Below, piece by piece: positions 1 through 13,000 of a stretch of 64,000 bases of DNA. The stretch is from Aporrectodea caliginosa (lineage: Eukaryota > Annelida > Clitellata > Crassiclitellata > Lumbricidae): NCBI GenBank assembly GCA_020284085.1, contig JACEVL010000154.1, forward strand, positions 1,805,143-1,869,142, given 5' to 3'. Numbering within the stretch: position 1 is the first letter of the stretch; each line of letters opens with the position of its first letter. The position numbers and the translations under genes are program-made. The notes beneath the pieces are model-generated. The model saw nothing but the letters and a program-made list of their open reading frames with translations. It ran no database searches and was not told the DNA's origin.

Positions 1-560
1 TCGAGAGCTGCAGATCGAGCTTCTCGGTTTGTCTCTTCCACAGTTTTGCAAGCACCTGAAGTCTGCATTATTCGACAGTAATTGCACTGGTTTGCGAGCA
101 CCACTGAAGAGTTTTTTTCTTGAAGTGATGCTTTATAAATGTCAGATTGCAATAATATATCTCATTTCAAGTAAAATCCTTACAATTAATCTCCCTTTAA
201 AAACTCCTATGGCTTTTAAATAACTTTAAAAAAAATCCTCATGATTAATTGTAATAATTACAATTAATGATGATGAGTTTTTTTAAAGTTATGTAAAAGC
301 TTTAGGAGTTATAAAAAATCAGTTTAGCTTAGATTAGTATTTTTAAATTGAATTAATTTAAATAACATTGGATTAGATTAGAGGTTTGAATCAGAGTTGG
401 ATAACTAATCAGTTAGATTCTAATCAATAGGCTATTGATTATACAAACAGCTAATTCTAATTCTAATCGATTAGCAATTTAACTAAACGTGCCTATCTAT
501 GGTTTCAATACAAATCGTTTTTCCACTGACTGGTGACGTCCACCGTCGTTTCCGTTGCAG
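1..560 (+). other. non-coding sequence upstream of exon 1 (probably intron)
   Basis: No supported coding sequence. It is AT-rich with repeated TTAGATTAG/TAATC-like words (320-480) and contains the hairpin at 202-310. The last 40 bases are pyrimidine-biased and end in TTGCAG, which I take as the 3' splice site before exon 1. Confidence 0.6.
202..310. repeat. imperfect inverted repeat, ~54-bp arms (MITE-like hairpin)
   Basis: The left arm starting AACTCCTATGGC and the reverse complement of the right arm ending TTTAGGAGTT match over about 54 bases with few differences, meeting near 256 with almost no loop. The AT-rich near-palindrome resembles a short MITE. No target-site duplication was identified. 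Confidence 0.7.
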
Positions 561-793
561 GTGAGAAGATGGCCTGGATCAACCGGATCGAGTCCGACTG
601 TCCATCTCGGATGTCGTCGAGGAGTCCATCGTCCGATCGGGCGGCACCCTCTCCGCCTCTGACGCCGTCGTCCGTCGAAATATCACACGACCCTCTGCCC
701 TATGCCATCGGTCCTGATGAGAATCACCCGTATGCGTGTCAGTCCTGTGACAAGGCTTACTCCAAGCAGAGCTACCTCAAGAAACATGAACAG
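561..793 (+). CDS. zinc-finger gene exon 1 in window (acidic/Ser-Pro linker and one finger)
   Basis: Begins in phase 1 after TTGCAG and ends in phase 0 at CAG|GTAGAC. It encodes a Ser/Pro-rich linker comparable to the vertebrate stretch ending WVASSPSSKD, then a finger CQSC...SYLKKH matching vertebrate CQFC...SYLKRH. The finger is completed by exon 2, with HX4H spacing rather than the vertebrate HX3H. An ATG at 569 could serve as an internal start if this were a first exon, but the vertebrate protein extends well upstream. Confidence 0.85.
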
Positions 794-3375
794 GTAGACG
801 ATATTATACCCGCGGGTGCTTACAAGTCGTTCATTCATTCGTCCGTTCCTTCATTCATTAGTTCGTTACTTCTTTTCTTTCGTTAATTCACTCATTCATC
901 CATTTGTTCATTCACGCCATCTTTTTATATTCGTTTATTCGTTCATTTATTCACTCAATCGTTCATTCATTCATTCATTCAGTAGCTCATATATCCGTTC
1001 CCTAACTCACTCACTAGCTTAGCTCTTTTACTGACTCACTCATTCACTCAGTTAGTAAATTTATATAGCGCCTTGATTGGCTTGATAAACCAAATTATTT
1101 TGAATTCTCACTTATTATCTAAATCACTTTTATACTGTACAGTGTACACTATAAAATACTTAATTTTCTAGATTCAAATCAGTTAGACTTTTTATATTTA
1201 TGAATCTGGATGTTTGTATCAGAACGTCGAGGAACATTGCTATTACATGTAGATTTATTTAAAATATGATGCATTTTAGTCTTATAAGAAAGACGTTTGT
1301 ACGAACTCTACAGGCACTTTATAATAATAGCCAGGCAAATCAGATAAGATGTGATTAGATAAATTAGTGCTGATATAGATAAGACTGGACTATAGAAATG
1401 GCCGACTTATTTTGAGGAGAATGTGTAGCGCTGGTCAACTAAAAAGAAACATAGAGAGGCTGAAAGAGACAGAGAGACAGAAAAATACAGGGACAGAGAT
1501 ACGGAGGTGCAGAGCAAAAAACAGACTGAGAGATATACATACACAATCGGAGTGGATGTAGAGTGCAGAAATTGATGCTATGAAAATTGAAGCCTCGACG
1601 GGCGACATATGAGATGATGCCTTACCTGCGCTATCTATCCGTCGATCGGTTTCTGGTGTTATTAAATGACTCACTGCATTCAACTTGAAACCACTTCTGG
1701 AAGCAAGAGGATGAGGCTGAGGGCAGGAGGCTAAGGGGAAACAGGAAAAGAGTATAGAAAGGCACGGAAGGAGGGGCAGGAGGAGGAGGAGGAAGATGAA
1801 AAGAGTGGATGAAGAGTAAAAGAAGAGGAGGAGGAGGCAAGAGGAGAACGTGGAAGTGAGTGAAGAGTAAATGAAGAGGAGGAGGCGAGGGGAGAATGGG
1901 GAAAGTGGTGAAGAGTAAAGGAAGAGAGGAGGAGGTAAAAGGAGGAGGAACGGGGTGAAGAAGAAGAGGCATGAAGAGAAGGGGAAGGTGGTGAAAAGTA
2001 AAGAAGAGCAGGAGGTAACAAGAGAAGGGGGAAAAGGATGAGGGTAAAGAAGGAGGAAGAATCACTTGGAAGAGATCATGGAAAGGATGAAGAGTATTTA
2101 AGGAAGAAGACGAAGACTAAAATCATAGCAGGAAAGTAACTGAGTGGGGCGAGGAGGAAGAGGATGACTAAGAAGGAACGAATGGAAGAATGAAGAGGCG
2201 GAGGTGGAAAAGGGAGGACGAGAGAATGAGATGAGAATAAGCATATGAGGAGGAGGAGGAATTGGAGGAGGAGGAGGAGGGAGGGAGCGAAAGAGCAAAA
2301 GAGTAGGAAGGAGGAGTATATATGATGAGATTGTATGAGGATTTTCGAAGGAATGGTGGGCGATGTGAACTGGTGTGCATTAGTAAACGCGGCGGGAGAG
2401 AAGTCCAAGTAGAATGGTTTGAAATCTAAGATCCATTTCATCAGACCCCCTTCTAGTCTGTTGGGGTCAAATCAACAGTGGCCCCACCAGGGGTCGGACG
2501 AACCCCACGGGGCGTCTCTGTTTGCCAGGGCTATAGCCAAGGACCTCTGGATAATACAATATAGGAGCCCATGGGCTAAAACAGTCAGGCCACCTCCCGA
2601 CGAGGCATCCATTCACATGTCAGGACTCAAACGAACGGCCCGAAGGCCCCCTTCATTTATAACACTGGCCCACTGGGTGGTCTGGTTTCCATGGCAATAG
2701 CCCTTCACACGCACCCCGCGTCACCCACCGCGCTGCTTTCGTTGATTGGATATGAGTACGTTTTTGCACATCAAGCTTTGGCTTCAACTCTGGATTGGAT
2801 AGAATTTAACCTGTGAACTACCTTTCCTATACACTAAGTCTTCATATTTACATACACATTACACACACGCATACGCACACTTAGGCCTACATATTGACAG
2901 CGTACTATTGACTTTTTGGTAGTGCACTCTATAATCCAACGATTTCGGATTCGCGTAAGTGGAGCCAACTCTTTAATGACCGTGGTTGTTTGTGCACAAA
3001 CATACGTCGCACCTCGATTCAGATTTAATAACCTGACCTTGGGCGCGTAATAAGCGCCATAAACAAATATAACAAAATAACAAAATTTAATAAGCTACAC
3101 ACATCGTGCCTCAGATTCGCATTCTGTCTGACTGCTTGCTTTTAAAATTCATAGGGCTCACGTTCATAAATATATTGTGGCGATCGAAGTCTATTTGCGT
3201 GGCAAGGATGAATCCAACCTAGTTCCATGCTCAGAGCCACCCACCTGTAATTCCTCTTTTATTTTGGAAGTAAAATTGATGTTCCTTAGAGTATCTGGAA
3301 TTCTGATATTGAAGGCTCTGACTGTCTGTCTTTCTGTCTGCCTGTCTGTCTCTGTCTGTCTGTCTCTCTATGTGC

Positions 3376-3411
<36 letters not shown>

Positions 3412-6167
3412 GCGTCTGTCTGTCTCTGTCTCCCCGTATATGGGGTTGGCTCAAACTCTAATATCGGACCCGTTGAACCGGTTTTCTTTACCCTGACAAC
3501 GAACGTTCCGGTTATGATTTTGCCGGAAACGTACTGACCATAGTGTGGTTTTGTCTCTTGAGTATTCAAACACATTTGTTTCCTTAACGACACCGATGGG
3601 ATATATTTCTGCAGCTTTATTCTCTTGTTTCACGTTAACCTGTTTATTTATTTCCTACTACCGGAGCTCGGATGGGATATATTTCATTTCGCCCATTCAC
3701 ACACTTCCGGGTTGGCTTAATCCTCGACTCGGTATAAGCTTATCGGGTCCTCGAATTCGGTAATGGGCGTTTCAGACATTTCCTTTAGCAGCAGCTATTT
3801 ATTGTCTGCTACACGGATGCTGATCGGATCAAGTTCGGTCTTTGAAGCGGGCGAGGAAAGTTTGAGATGTGAGTTCACTGAGAAGTTTCTCACTCTCTCT
3901 GTCTGGACTGTCGGGACTCGGGATTTCATGTCGACGATAAACACATCGGGACCGACTCACTACCTTCTTCAATATGAGCTTATTGAGTCCACGATACCGA
4001 CCGACAATTGTTTCTTTACCGATAGAATTATCTCTATCCTAAGATTTCCCAGACGCCGTCTCATCCGTATACATCGTAACTCACCCATACAAGAACAGTC
4101 CCTTACGCTAGCCTGAGAGGGCAGAGGCAGCCGTGGTATGAAGCGTTACAGCGGCTTCATTTTTCTTAGCCGCGGCATACGATTGCGGGTGGCTAGTCCT
4201 ATGCCTTGCCGTATTATCTTCCCACCACCAATGTATGGACAGTGTACTCATTAGCCTATAGGTGAGTTGACTAGGGGTGCAGATGGAGCAGAAATCTGGA
4301 AACTAATTTCTGTATTGGCAGGATTTGAACCTCCAACCTCTGGGTTTACAGTCCAGCACGCTAACCACTTTAATGGTAGGCCTACACCTCCAGCCACACA
4401 AAAATGTATATGATATTGTTAACCGTACGATACTCAGTTGCTTCAGCTGATGTATGCTCAGAACGCAACCTCGCCATTGTTGTAGGCCTATATATGTTAT
4501 GTATGTGGACTTTATAAAGCGCATTTTAGGAACCCCACAAGGGCTTCTAATTTTGTACAACTAAAGCAGCGCATCTCACGACAGACTAGACTAGATTCAA
4601 TGGTCTGTAGAAAAGTGTGGATTAAACCGGGTTTGGGCCAGTGCTTGTGCGCACTGCGTTGTGGGGGAAATATTTTTTATTCTCTAGCGCAATTAGATTT
4701 AAACCCACCCAAACTTGGATGACCAAATTTAGTCACTAGGTTGGAAGGAGGAGTATATATGATGAGATTGCATGAGGATTTTCGAAGGAATGGTGGGCGA
4801 TGTGAACTGGTGTGCATTAGTAAACGCGGCGGGAGAGAAGTCCAAGTAGAATGGTTTGAAATCTAAGATCCATTTCATCAGACCCCCTTCTAGTCTGTTG
4901 GGGTCAAATCAACAGTGGCCCCACCAGGGGTCGGACGAACCCCATGGGGCGTCTCTGTTTGCCAGGGCTAGCCAAGGACCTGTGGATAATACAATATAGG
5001 AGCCCATGGGCTAAAACAGTCAGACCGCCTCCCGACGAGGCATCCATTCACATGTCAGGACTCAAACGAACGGCCCGAAGGCCCCCTTCATTTATAACAC
5101 TGGCCCACTGGGTGGTCTGGTTTCCATGGCAATAGCCCTTCACACGCACCCCGCGTCACCCACCGCGCTGCTTTCGTTGATTGGATATGAGTACAATTTT
5201 GCACATCAAGCTTTGGCTTCAACTCTGGATTGGATAGAATTTAACCTGTGAACTACCCTAAGTCTTCATATTTACATGCTACACATTACACACACACGCA
5301 TACGCACACTTAGGCCTACATATTGACAGCGTACTATTGACTTTTTGGTAGTGCACTCTATAATCCAACGATTTCGGATTCGCGTAAGTGGACCCGACTC
5401 TTTAATGACCGTGGTTGTTTGTGCATAAACATACCTCGTACCTCGATTCAGATTTAATAACCTGACCTTGGGCGCGTAATAAGCGCAATAAACAAATATA
5501 AAAATTATAAATAAGCTACTCACATCGCGCCTCAGGTTCGCATTCTGCCTGACTGCTTGCATTTAAAATCATAGGGCCTACGTTCATAAATATAATTTGT
5601 GGCGCTCGAAGTCTATACAGAACTTTACGTGTCAAGGATGACTCCAAACTAGTTCCACGTAAAGAGCCACTCACCTGTAATTCGTCTTTTATTTTGGAAG
5701 TAAAATTGATGTTCCTTAGAGTATCTGGAATTCTGATATTGAAGGCTCTGACTGTCTGTTTATCTGTCTGTCTTTGTGTCTGTCTGTCTCTGTCTGTCTT
5801 TCTGTCTCTGTCTCTGTCTGTTTATCTGTCTGTCTTTGTGTCTGTCTGTCTCTGTCTGTCTTTCTGTCTCTGTCTCTGTCTGTTTATCTGTCTGTCTTTG
5901 TGTCTGTCTGTCTCTGTCTGTCTTTCTGTCTCTGTCTCTGTCTGTTTATCTGTCTGTCTTTGTGTCTGTCTGATCTCTGTCTGTCTGACGATTCTGTCTT
6001 CTGAAGCTCTGTCTGTCTGTGTCTGGACCTGTCTCTGTCTGGATGTCTCTGTCTCTGTCTCTGTCTCTGTCTCTGTCTCTGTCTCTGTCTCTGTCTCTGT
6101 CTCTGTCTCTGTCTCTCTGTCTCTCTCTCTCTCCCTCTTTCTCTCTCTCTCTCAATCTCTGTCTCTG

Positions 6168-6206
<39 letters not shown>

Positions 6207-9200
6207 GCTCTCTGCTCTCTCTGTCTCTCTATGACACTGCTATTCAACAAGGTCTTCCAACTGCCTACCTTTGGTCATACCTATGCTAAAGTTAGAACTG
6301 CTCGATCTGCTCAGTCGCTTGCGTCATTTCGTGCTCAGCTTAAGACTTACCTGTTTCGGATTACTTATCTACCACAGGCTCTTGCTCTGTCTCAGCAGAC
6401 TGATCTTCTGGATGTTGACCTCATAACGGTTTGGCTTTGGGTGCGCCATCGGTTGATGCCTTGTGCATTCGACACTGGCGCTATAGAAGTTACTAATTAA
6501 GTACTTAACACTAATGATGTCTGTCGTAGTTCCCTAATTTATTTGGTTACGTTATGCATGAGTGCTCTCGTAGTGTTCAGATAGGAACACAAACCGTCTG
6601 AGTTCAGGCAAGGGATAATGCAAACGTGTGCTTGGGGGAGTTTCACACAACCTCGTCTCGCTCTCTTGAATCAGTCCGTCTCGCCATCCCGCAATGGGGT
6701 TGGCTCGAACCTTGATATCGGACCCGTGGAACCGGTTTTCTTTATCCTGACAACGAACGTTCTGGTTATGATTTTGCCGGAAACGTACTGACCAGTGTGG
6801 TTTTGTCTCTTGAGTATTCAAACACATTTGTTTCCTTAACGACACCGATGGGATATATTTCTGTAGCTTTATTCTCCTGTTTCACCTTAACCGGTTTATA
6901 TACTTCCTCCTACGGGAGCTCGGAGAGTCGGATGGGATATTTTTCATTTCGCCCATTCACACACTTCCGGGTTGGTTTAATCCTCGACTTGGTATAAGCT
7001 TATCGGGTCCTCGAATTCGGTAATGGGCGTGTCAGACATTTCCTTTAGCAACATCTATTTATTGTCTGCTAAACGGATGCAGATCGGATCAATTTCGGTC
7101 TTTGAAGCGGTCGAGGAAAGTTTGAGATGTGAGTTCACTGAGAAGTTTCTCTCTCTCCCTCTCTGGGCTGTCGGGACTCGGGATTTCATGTCGACGATAA
7201 ACACATCGGGACCGACTCACTATACCTTCTTCAATATGAACTTATCGAGTCCACGATACCGACCGACCATTGTTTCTTTACCGATAGAATTGTCTCTATC
7301 ATAAGATTTTCCACACGCTGTCTCGTCCGTATATATCGTTACTCACCCATACAAGAAGAACAGTCCCTTACGCTACCCTGAGAGGGCAGAGGCAGCCGTG
7401 GTATGAAGCGTTATAGCGGCTTAATTTTCTTAGTAGCGGCACAAGAGTGCGGGTGGCTAGTCCTCTGCATTGCCGTATCATCTCCCCACCGCCGGTGTAT
7501 GGACAGTGTACACATGAGCCTATATAGGTGAGTTGACTAGAGATGCAGATGGAGCAGAAATCTGGAAACAAATTTCTGCCTTGGCAGGGATTTGAACTTC
7601 CAACCTCTGGGTTTACAGTCCAGCACGCTAGCCACTTCAATGACTGTCGCACACCTCCTCCCACACAAGAATGTATACGATATAATTAACAGTACGATAG
7701 TCAGTTGCCTCAGCAAGAGATCCTGAGTGGCCGAGTGGGTTGGTGCCCGCTCGCCGCGCCGGCGCCCCGGGTTCGCTTCCCGGTCGGTCGGTTTATCAGA
7801 GATTAATTTCTCGGATCTTTACTGCGGGGGCTCGGTCGCAATATAAACGTTGAGTACGAGGTTGCTTTCTGCCTCCGACACTAATCATCTTCGATATGAA
7901 AAAGTGTCGTTAAGCAGTAATACAACAACAACAGTTGCCTCAGCTCATGTATGCTTAGTTAGAACGCAACCTTGCCGTTGTTATGTATATATTATTATTA
8001 TGTATGTGGACTTTTCTAAAGCGCATCTTAGAATATAGAAACCCATCAAAAACACTGGAATTCTGGAAACCCCACAAGGGCTTGTTTGTAGCCTACAACT
8101 AAAGCAGCGCATCTCACGACAGACTAGATTCAACGGTCTGTAGATTAATACGCGGCTTGACCGACGCTACTTGTGCGCTAGCCTATCTGTCGATTGTGGG
8201 AAATCATCTCTTCCCCAGTCTCTCAGCGCCGATTATGATTTAGGGTGCGGCCCTAAACTTAGACATCAACTCCTTTATAATTTAGACCTTAGGTTAAGTA
8301 TAAAGGTCCAAGACTTAAGCTACTGACTTAGGCCTTAAGCAACGTCCACCGTCTGTTTTGGTCCACAATTAATTATTGAACAGTGGAGGTGTTGAAAGAA
8401 TTACGGACTTGATTATTTAAATCGAATTAAAGCAATAAATCGTGAAAATCTATGAAATGAAGTAAAGCGAAACGAACAACTACATTATTATTATTTAATC
8501 TATATATTATTTAAATAGAAATATTATAGTTAAATTCTACGTTTAAAGCCTAAGGCTACATCTAGGCCTACACATAGCCTATAGGCTATATAGGGGCCTA
8601 CATTTCCACATACAGGACCCGCTTTTATTTACATGGCTGCCTGTTTTCTTTACAGCAAACTATATTTTACGCATATATTTGCAGTTACACTTGCATTTGT
8701 ATTTTAAACCACTACTTGCATTTAGCCTATTTCTGTCCACACTTACACTTTTTGCGTAGGCCTACATTTGCGTTGGCGCATACGAACCACGCCGGCGACG
8801 TAACATAGATACGCAATGCGTCAAGAGGCCACAGAGTATTTCTTGTGATGGTGGCGCCGCCTGCCGGCTACTGATTCGGCGGCAGTGTATAAGAATACAC
8901 AGGTCGAGCGACTCCTGTGACTTGCATGCCAAAAGCTGATTCGTCGGGACCTCCGGGGGATCACAGATCATCGAGATCACCCATGCAAGTCCGTAGCCGC
9001 CTTGTTATTTAGTGGCTCGCGCGGTAGCTGCCCAGCCGGCGCTCTGTCCATCATGCCCGTCCCACCGCTGCCACAAAACTCGCTGCAATCCGACCATATC
9101 TGCCACGTTCCGTAATAGCAGAAGCCCGTGGGACGCCGGCGAGCGGGGTCATCCCCTGGACGTCGAACAACGAACGAAGGAGGATGTCACGGGCGCGGCC

Positions 9201-9972
9201 CATCCCCGGCGTACGATGCACCAATCACGGAAGACCGGCGCTGTTCGCGCGCTGATAAGGCGCTAAAGGAAGACGCCAGCCCGGCTGACGGATACCCAAC
9301 GTGGCTCCCGTCGTTCATAGGACATCCATTAGACGCCGCACAACCGCTAAAATAGGACGCACATAAATTCTTAACGTTGTAGCACGCGTAAAACTCGCGC
9401 GGGAGGGGCATTGCCCGGCGAGGAAGGGAAGCATGGAGGGGCCAAGGGAGCGAGGGAGGGTGGACAGGACGGAGGTTGGCAGGGAGAGACGGACGGGTGA
9501 CATCTTCCCCGGATTTCTACACGTTGTAGATCAAACGACAGCCGATGAAACGGCGCGGGAGTATTGTATGGTGGGGGGGGGGCGCGTTTGAGATGTTGGG
9601 CATTATCAATCAATCGACGAGCCATTTGGTAATTCAATCAGTCAGTGCTTCGTCTCTTATCAATCAGTCCACGCGACACAGGGAAGACCAACCAATCAAC
9701 TGGGAGAGAGCACAGGACAACATGACAAACATTTGTTCAACGTATAGGAAAGAACTGCAATTAATAATTCACTCATTGTCAGAATTCGCCCCAGAACTGA
9801 ACATCCCAAAGGCCAACAGTCAAATTCACCCCAATGTCTGCTTGACCAATTCACCCAAAAGGCTAATGGACAGATCCACCAAGTTCAAGTGGATTCATAT
9901 TGATTTGTGATGCACAGTTTGACAGTTGGATATTACTTAGAAACTGAGCTAAAAGAGAACCATATATACATG

Positions 9973-10010
<38 letters not shown>

Positions 10011-13000
10011 ACCACAACTTCCCCAAGTATAGGCTATATTCGGCGCCGCCTCTGGAGTCTGGATGTTATATTTTTGAAGACATCAGCTTGTAGATAGAGT
10101 TCGATATATTAATTCATGTATGGGCCTATACATTATAGTATCGTATCGTATAGTATCTGAGAATTTGTAAAGCGCCTCTTACAGTAGGCCTATACTAGCT
10201 ATTAAGAGACGCTCTGAGCGTGACAGCCCGAGGAAATAAGGAAGTCTAGTGCTGTGACCTATAGGCTAGGCCTATCTAGCTATTTGGCCATAATTATTAT
10301 ATCATCTGTATTTTGCTCGAGGAAGCTCTTCATTCCCTTTACAAGGATTTCCAGTACGTGAAGTTTTTTTTGCATCTGGTGTGGTTAGTTGCAAATGGCA
10401 TTCTGTTGTTTCCTCGTTTCGACGAACTGCGCCTATCGTAGCAATTCAGTCATAGGACTGATAGCCTGCAGACATCAGGTAGATCGTTAGAATTAAAACT
10501 TCAGGAAAGAAGCAAAGGTCTTACACAGCTGTTTATTCCTTGCAGCTAAATTCTATGTGCACGTGTTACATGTATAGGCCTATACGCTGAATGTGCACAC
10601 GTATACTATAGTTTCGAAGATACAAAATCCGAAGTTTAGCCAATTAAATTAGACTGATTGATCGTTAGATTTATTTTAATTTAAGATAATCAAAATGCTA
10701 TCGATTTCTTCGAACAAATATCCTCTTAAACTATATCGCAATAAAGTTATAGGTCTACAGTCTACACTGAACCTGATGCGTCGAATTGACTTAGATAAAT
10801 TTCCCACGGAATTGAACCGACTCAACTCTCGTAATGTCTTCTAATGTTCTTCCTTCAAACTATATATGATGATTAATGCAACGTACGATCATCAGTTTCC
10901 ACAATGACAGCTTTCCTCACTTCCTCCGTTGTCGTTTCCTGTCATTCCAATCAAGTACGGGTACATCTGTAGCGCCACTATAGTAATACACAAGACTTCA
11001 GTCGATGGTCAATCCTAAAATGGTAGGCCCCTATTTAAGAATCGCACTCCATTAGGCAGAGCTACCCAGTCATGATCTGTAATGCACTTTAGTTTTCCTT
11101 CTGTCTGTTGTGTTCAAAGAATGCAGTCCAGCTGAGCCCTGTGTGTGTCATCCAGTCCGCCTATAATAGGCCTACTAGGGTCGAGGAATTCAACGATGCC
11201 TTAGTTGTCAAAAAATAACTGGGGGTCGAAAATTTGCAGGTTACCAAAGTACACGATCACAGGTCTAAATTAAATTTTAATGTTGTTAATATGCAACAAC
11301 TGACGACTCATGAGATATCTTAGTTTCTTCTTTAAATTTATCTAGGCGACACAACAAACGAATTAGATCATAGGGGCGTAGCCAGGAAAAATTTCAGGCG
11401 TTTTAAGTTTTCGAGTTTTTCCATTGGAAATGGTCATATTTTTCTACATTTTTAGTTTTTAATAACATAATGCATTTATTTCGGGGGTGGGGTTTAAACC
11501 TGTAAAACCACCCCTAAATACGCCCATGCATGATCACATAGACCAAACACCAAGTTTTTGGAAAGTACCAGGGTTATTCATAAAACATAATGCATAGAAT
11601 TCCTACACTATAGCCGGTAGTTTACAAAAATTATTTTGAACTATGTTTTGTAACTTCTTTTTTCTTTGGTAACCCAGTGGCTTTGTCCAAAGCACCATGT
11701 CTGCCAGCTTTAAGCCAAGAAATAACATATTGTTATACATTCCATGTACGTGGACCATTGATGTTAATCATCAACTGATCATTCACTGAACTCACCAGAA
11801 GCCTGTTTCTTCCACTAGTGTGACATAGATTCATCGGACTCAGTGACTGAATCCTCTTTCACACTCGGCAGATGAAACAGGTAGAACTTCCAACAAAGTA
11901 ATAAGTGTCTGTAATTTTTGCCCAAGCAATAAACCATCACTCTTTTTAATAGAATCAGCTGCGTCAGAATTACTCATTCCAAACTCTTTGCACAATAATG
12001 CAATATGTCTGTCTTCAAACAATGCCCTTTGCAGAGGGTCCTTTGGCCATGCAGTTTTATTTAAGGAATTAGCAGCCTCTAGAAAATCAGTGGATGGAAA
12101 TCTCTGCTCCAAATTGTCATACAAAGATTGGAAAACTGGTTTCTTAAGCTCTTAAATATCTCCTAATCATTAGCTCCCTGAATAGTGTAACACTTCTATA
12201 ACGTCTTTCACTGTCGAAACTGGCAAAAAATTCCCCAAGGTTCTGCCTGCTTTACTATTTTTAGAAAGTTTTGATATGCTTTGACTGGTTTCGACTGTTT
12301 CGCTGGGTTTATCGGAATGTAGAGGGATTCGAGGCATTTTTAATTCTATCTCGCGTTCATCGTCACCATTCTCACTGATCTTCCGCTTCAGTCTCTCAAA
12401 TCCAAACGCTAACAACCTCATTTTCTAAAATTGTTCTTGGCGAGAAACTGGAATCGAACAACGAATATTTAGTTGGTTTGAGCACTACATAGCCTCGACC
12501 ATGTGCTGGAACTAGGCTATATCATTTACTTAGAGGAAAAGGAACGTGTTACAGAAATTGGCTTTCACCTTAATTCTGTAGACTGGTTCTCCGCTCTCAG
12601 TCACAAACCATATAAGTAAATAAGTAACTAATGTACTTAAAAGTAAAGGAACTGGGCTATATATTCTTTTGTACTTGATGACAGAGATACAGCCGGGGGG
12701 GGTCAAGACCTGACCCCCAGCATCTTTTCAGTTACTTAGCTGGGGGTTAGAAAAAGAACTGGGGGGTTGAACCCCTAACCCCCGACAACTAAAACACTGC
12801 GAGGAATTCAACGATGCCTTTCTGTGTTCATCTCTTTTGTTCTTTACTTCTGCTGAACCCGTTCTGACTCCTTTGTTCAGCCACCCAGTTCAGCAACATA
12901 GTTCACTGTCTTCCCGTAGCCTGCTTTTCCATCGGGTGTTTAACGAAGCACTCAGGTCGAAGATGATGGCCTCTCAGGTTTCGCACAGTTCGGTAATGCG

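Larger units (their letters stand above)
2308..4670. repeat. direct duplication, copy 1 (~2.4 kb)
   Basis: From GGAAGGAGGAGTATATATGA to the stretch after CATCTCACGACAGACTAGA this matches 4741-8210 base for base over long stretches (for example 2440-2760 against 4870-5190, and 3470-4080 against 6700-7330). It contains a CTGT microsatellite (3316-3438) and a SINE (4085-4372). Both copies share a short open frame with residues such as [15 protein letters not shown], which I cannot assign to a protein family. Confidence 0.85.
4741..8210. repeat. direct duplication, copy 2 (~3.4 kb, enlarged by insertions)
   Basis: Second copy of the 2308-4670 unit, separated from it by only ~70 bases. It is longer because the CTGT tract is expanded (5748-6232), a LINE-like piece is present at 6233-6690, and a SINE with target-site duplication is inserted at 7715-7931. 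All three are absent or shorter in copy 1. Confidence 0.85.

Noticed and set aside
533..568. ATG at 533 as the zinc-finger gene start
   Set aside because: Vertebrate proteins have a long N-terminal part with another finger; the TTGCAG before 561 fits an acceptor, so the start is more likely outside the window.
1631..2441. Overlapping minus-strand P/S/L/F-rich frames
   Set aside because: Composition artefact of the polypurine tract.
5694..6500. 268-residue + strand open frame
   Set aside because: Mostly translation of the CTGT microsatellite (C/L/S/V repeats); only the last part resembles a LINE tail.
7715..7931. Possible tRNA gene (A and B boxes present)
   Set aside because: Target-site duplication, repeat tail and an empty homologous site identify a SINE; no proper acceptor stem was found.
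9012..9637. Several 60-88-residue frames on both strands
   Set aside because: Same GC-island effect; no family resemblance.
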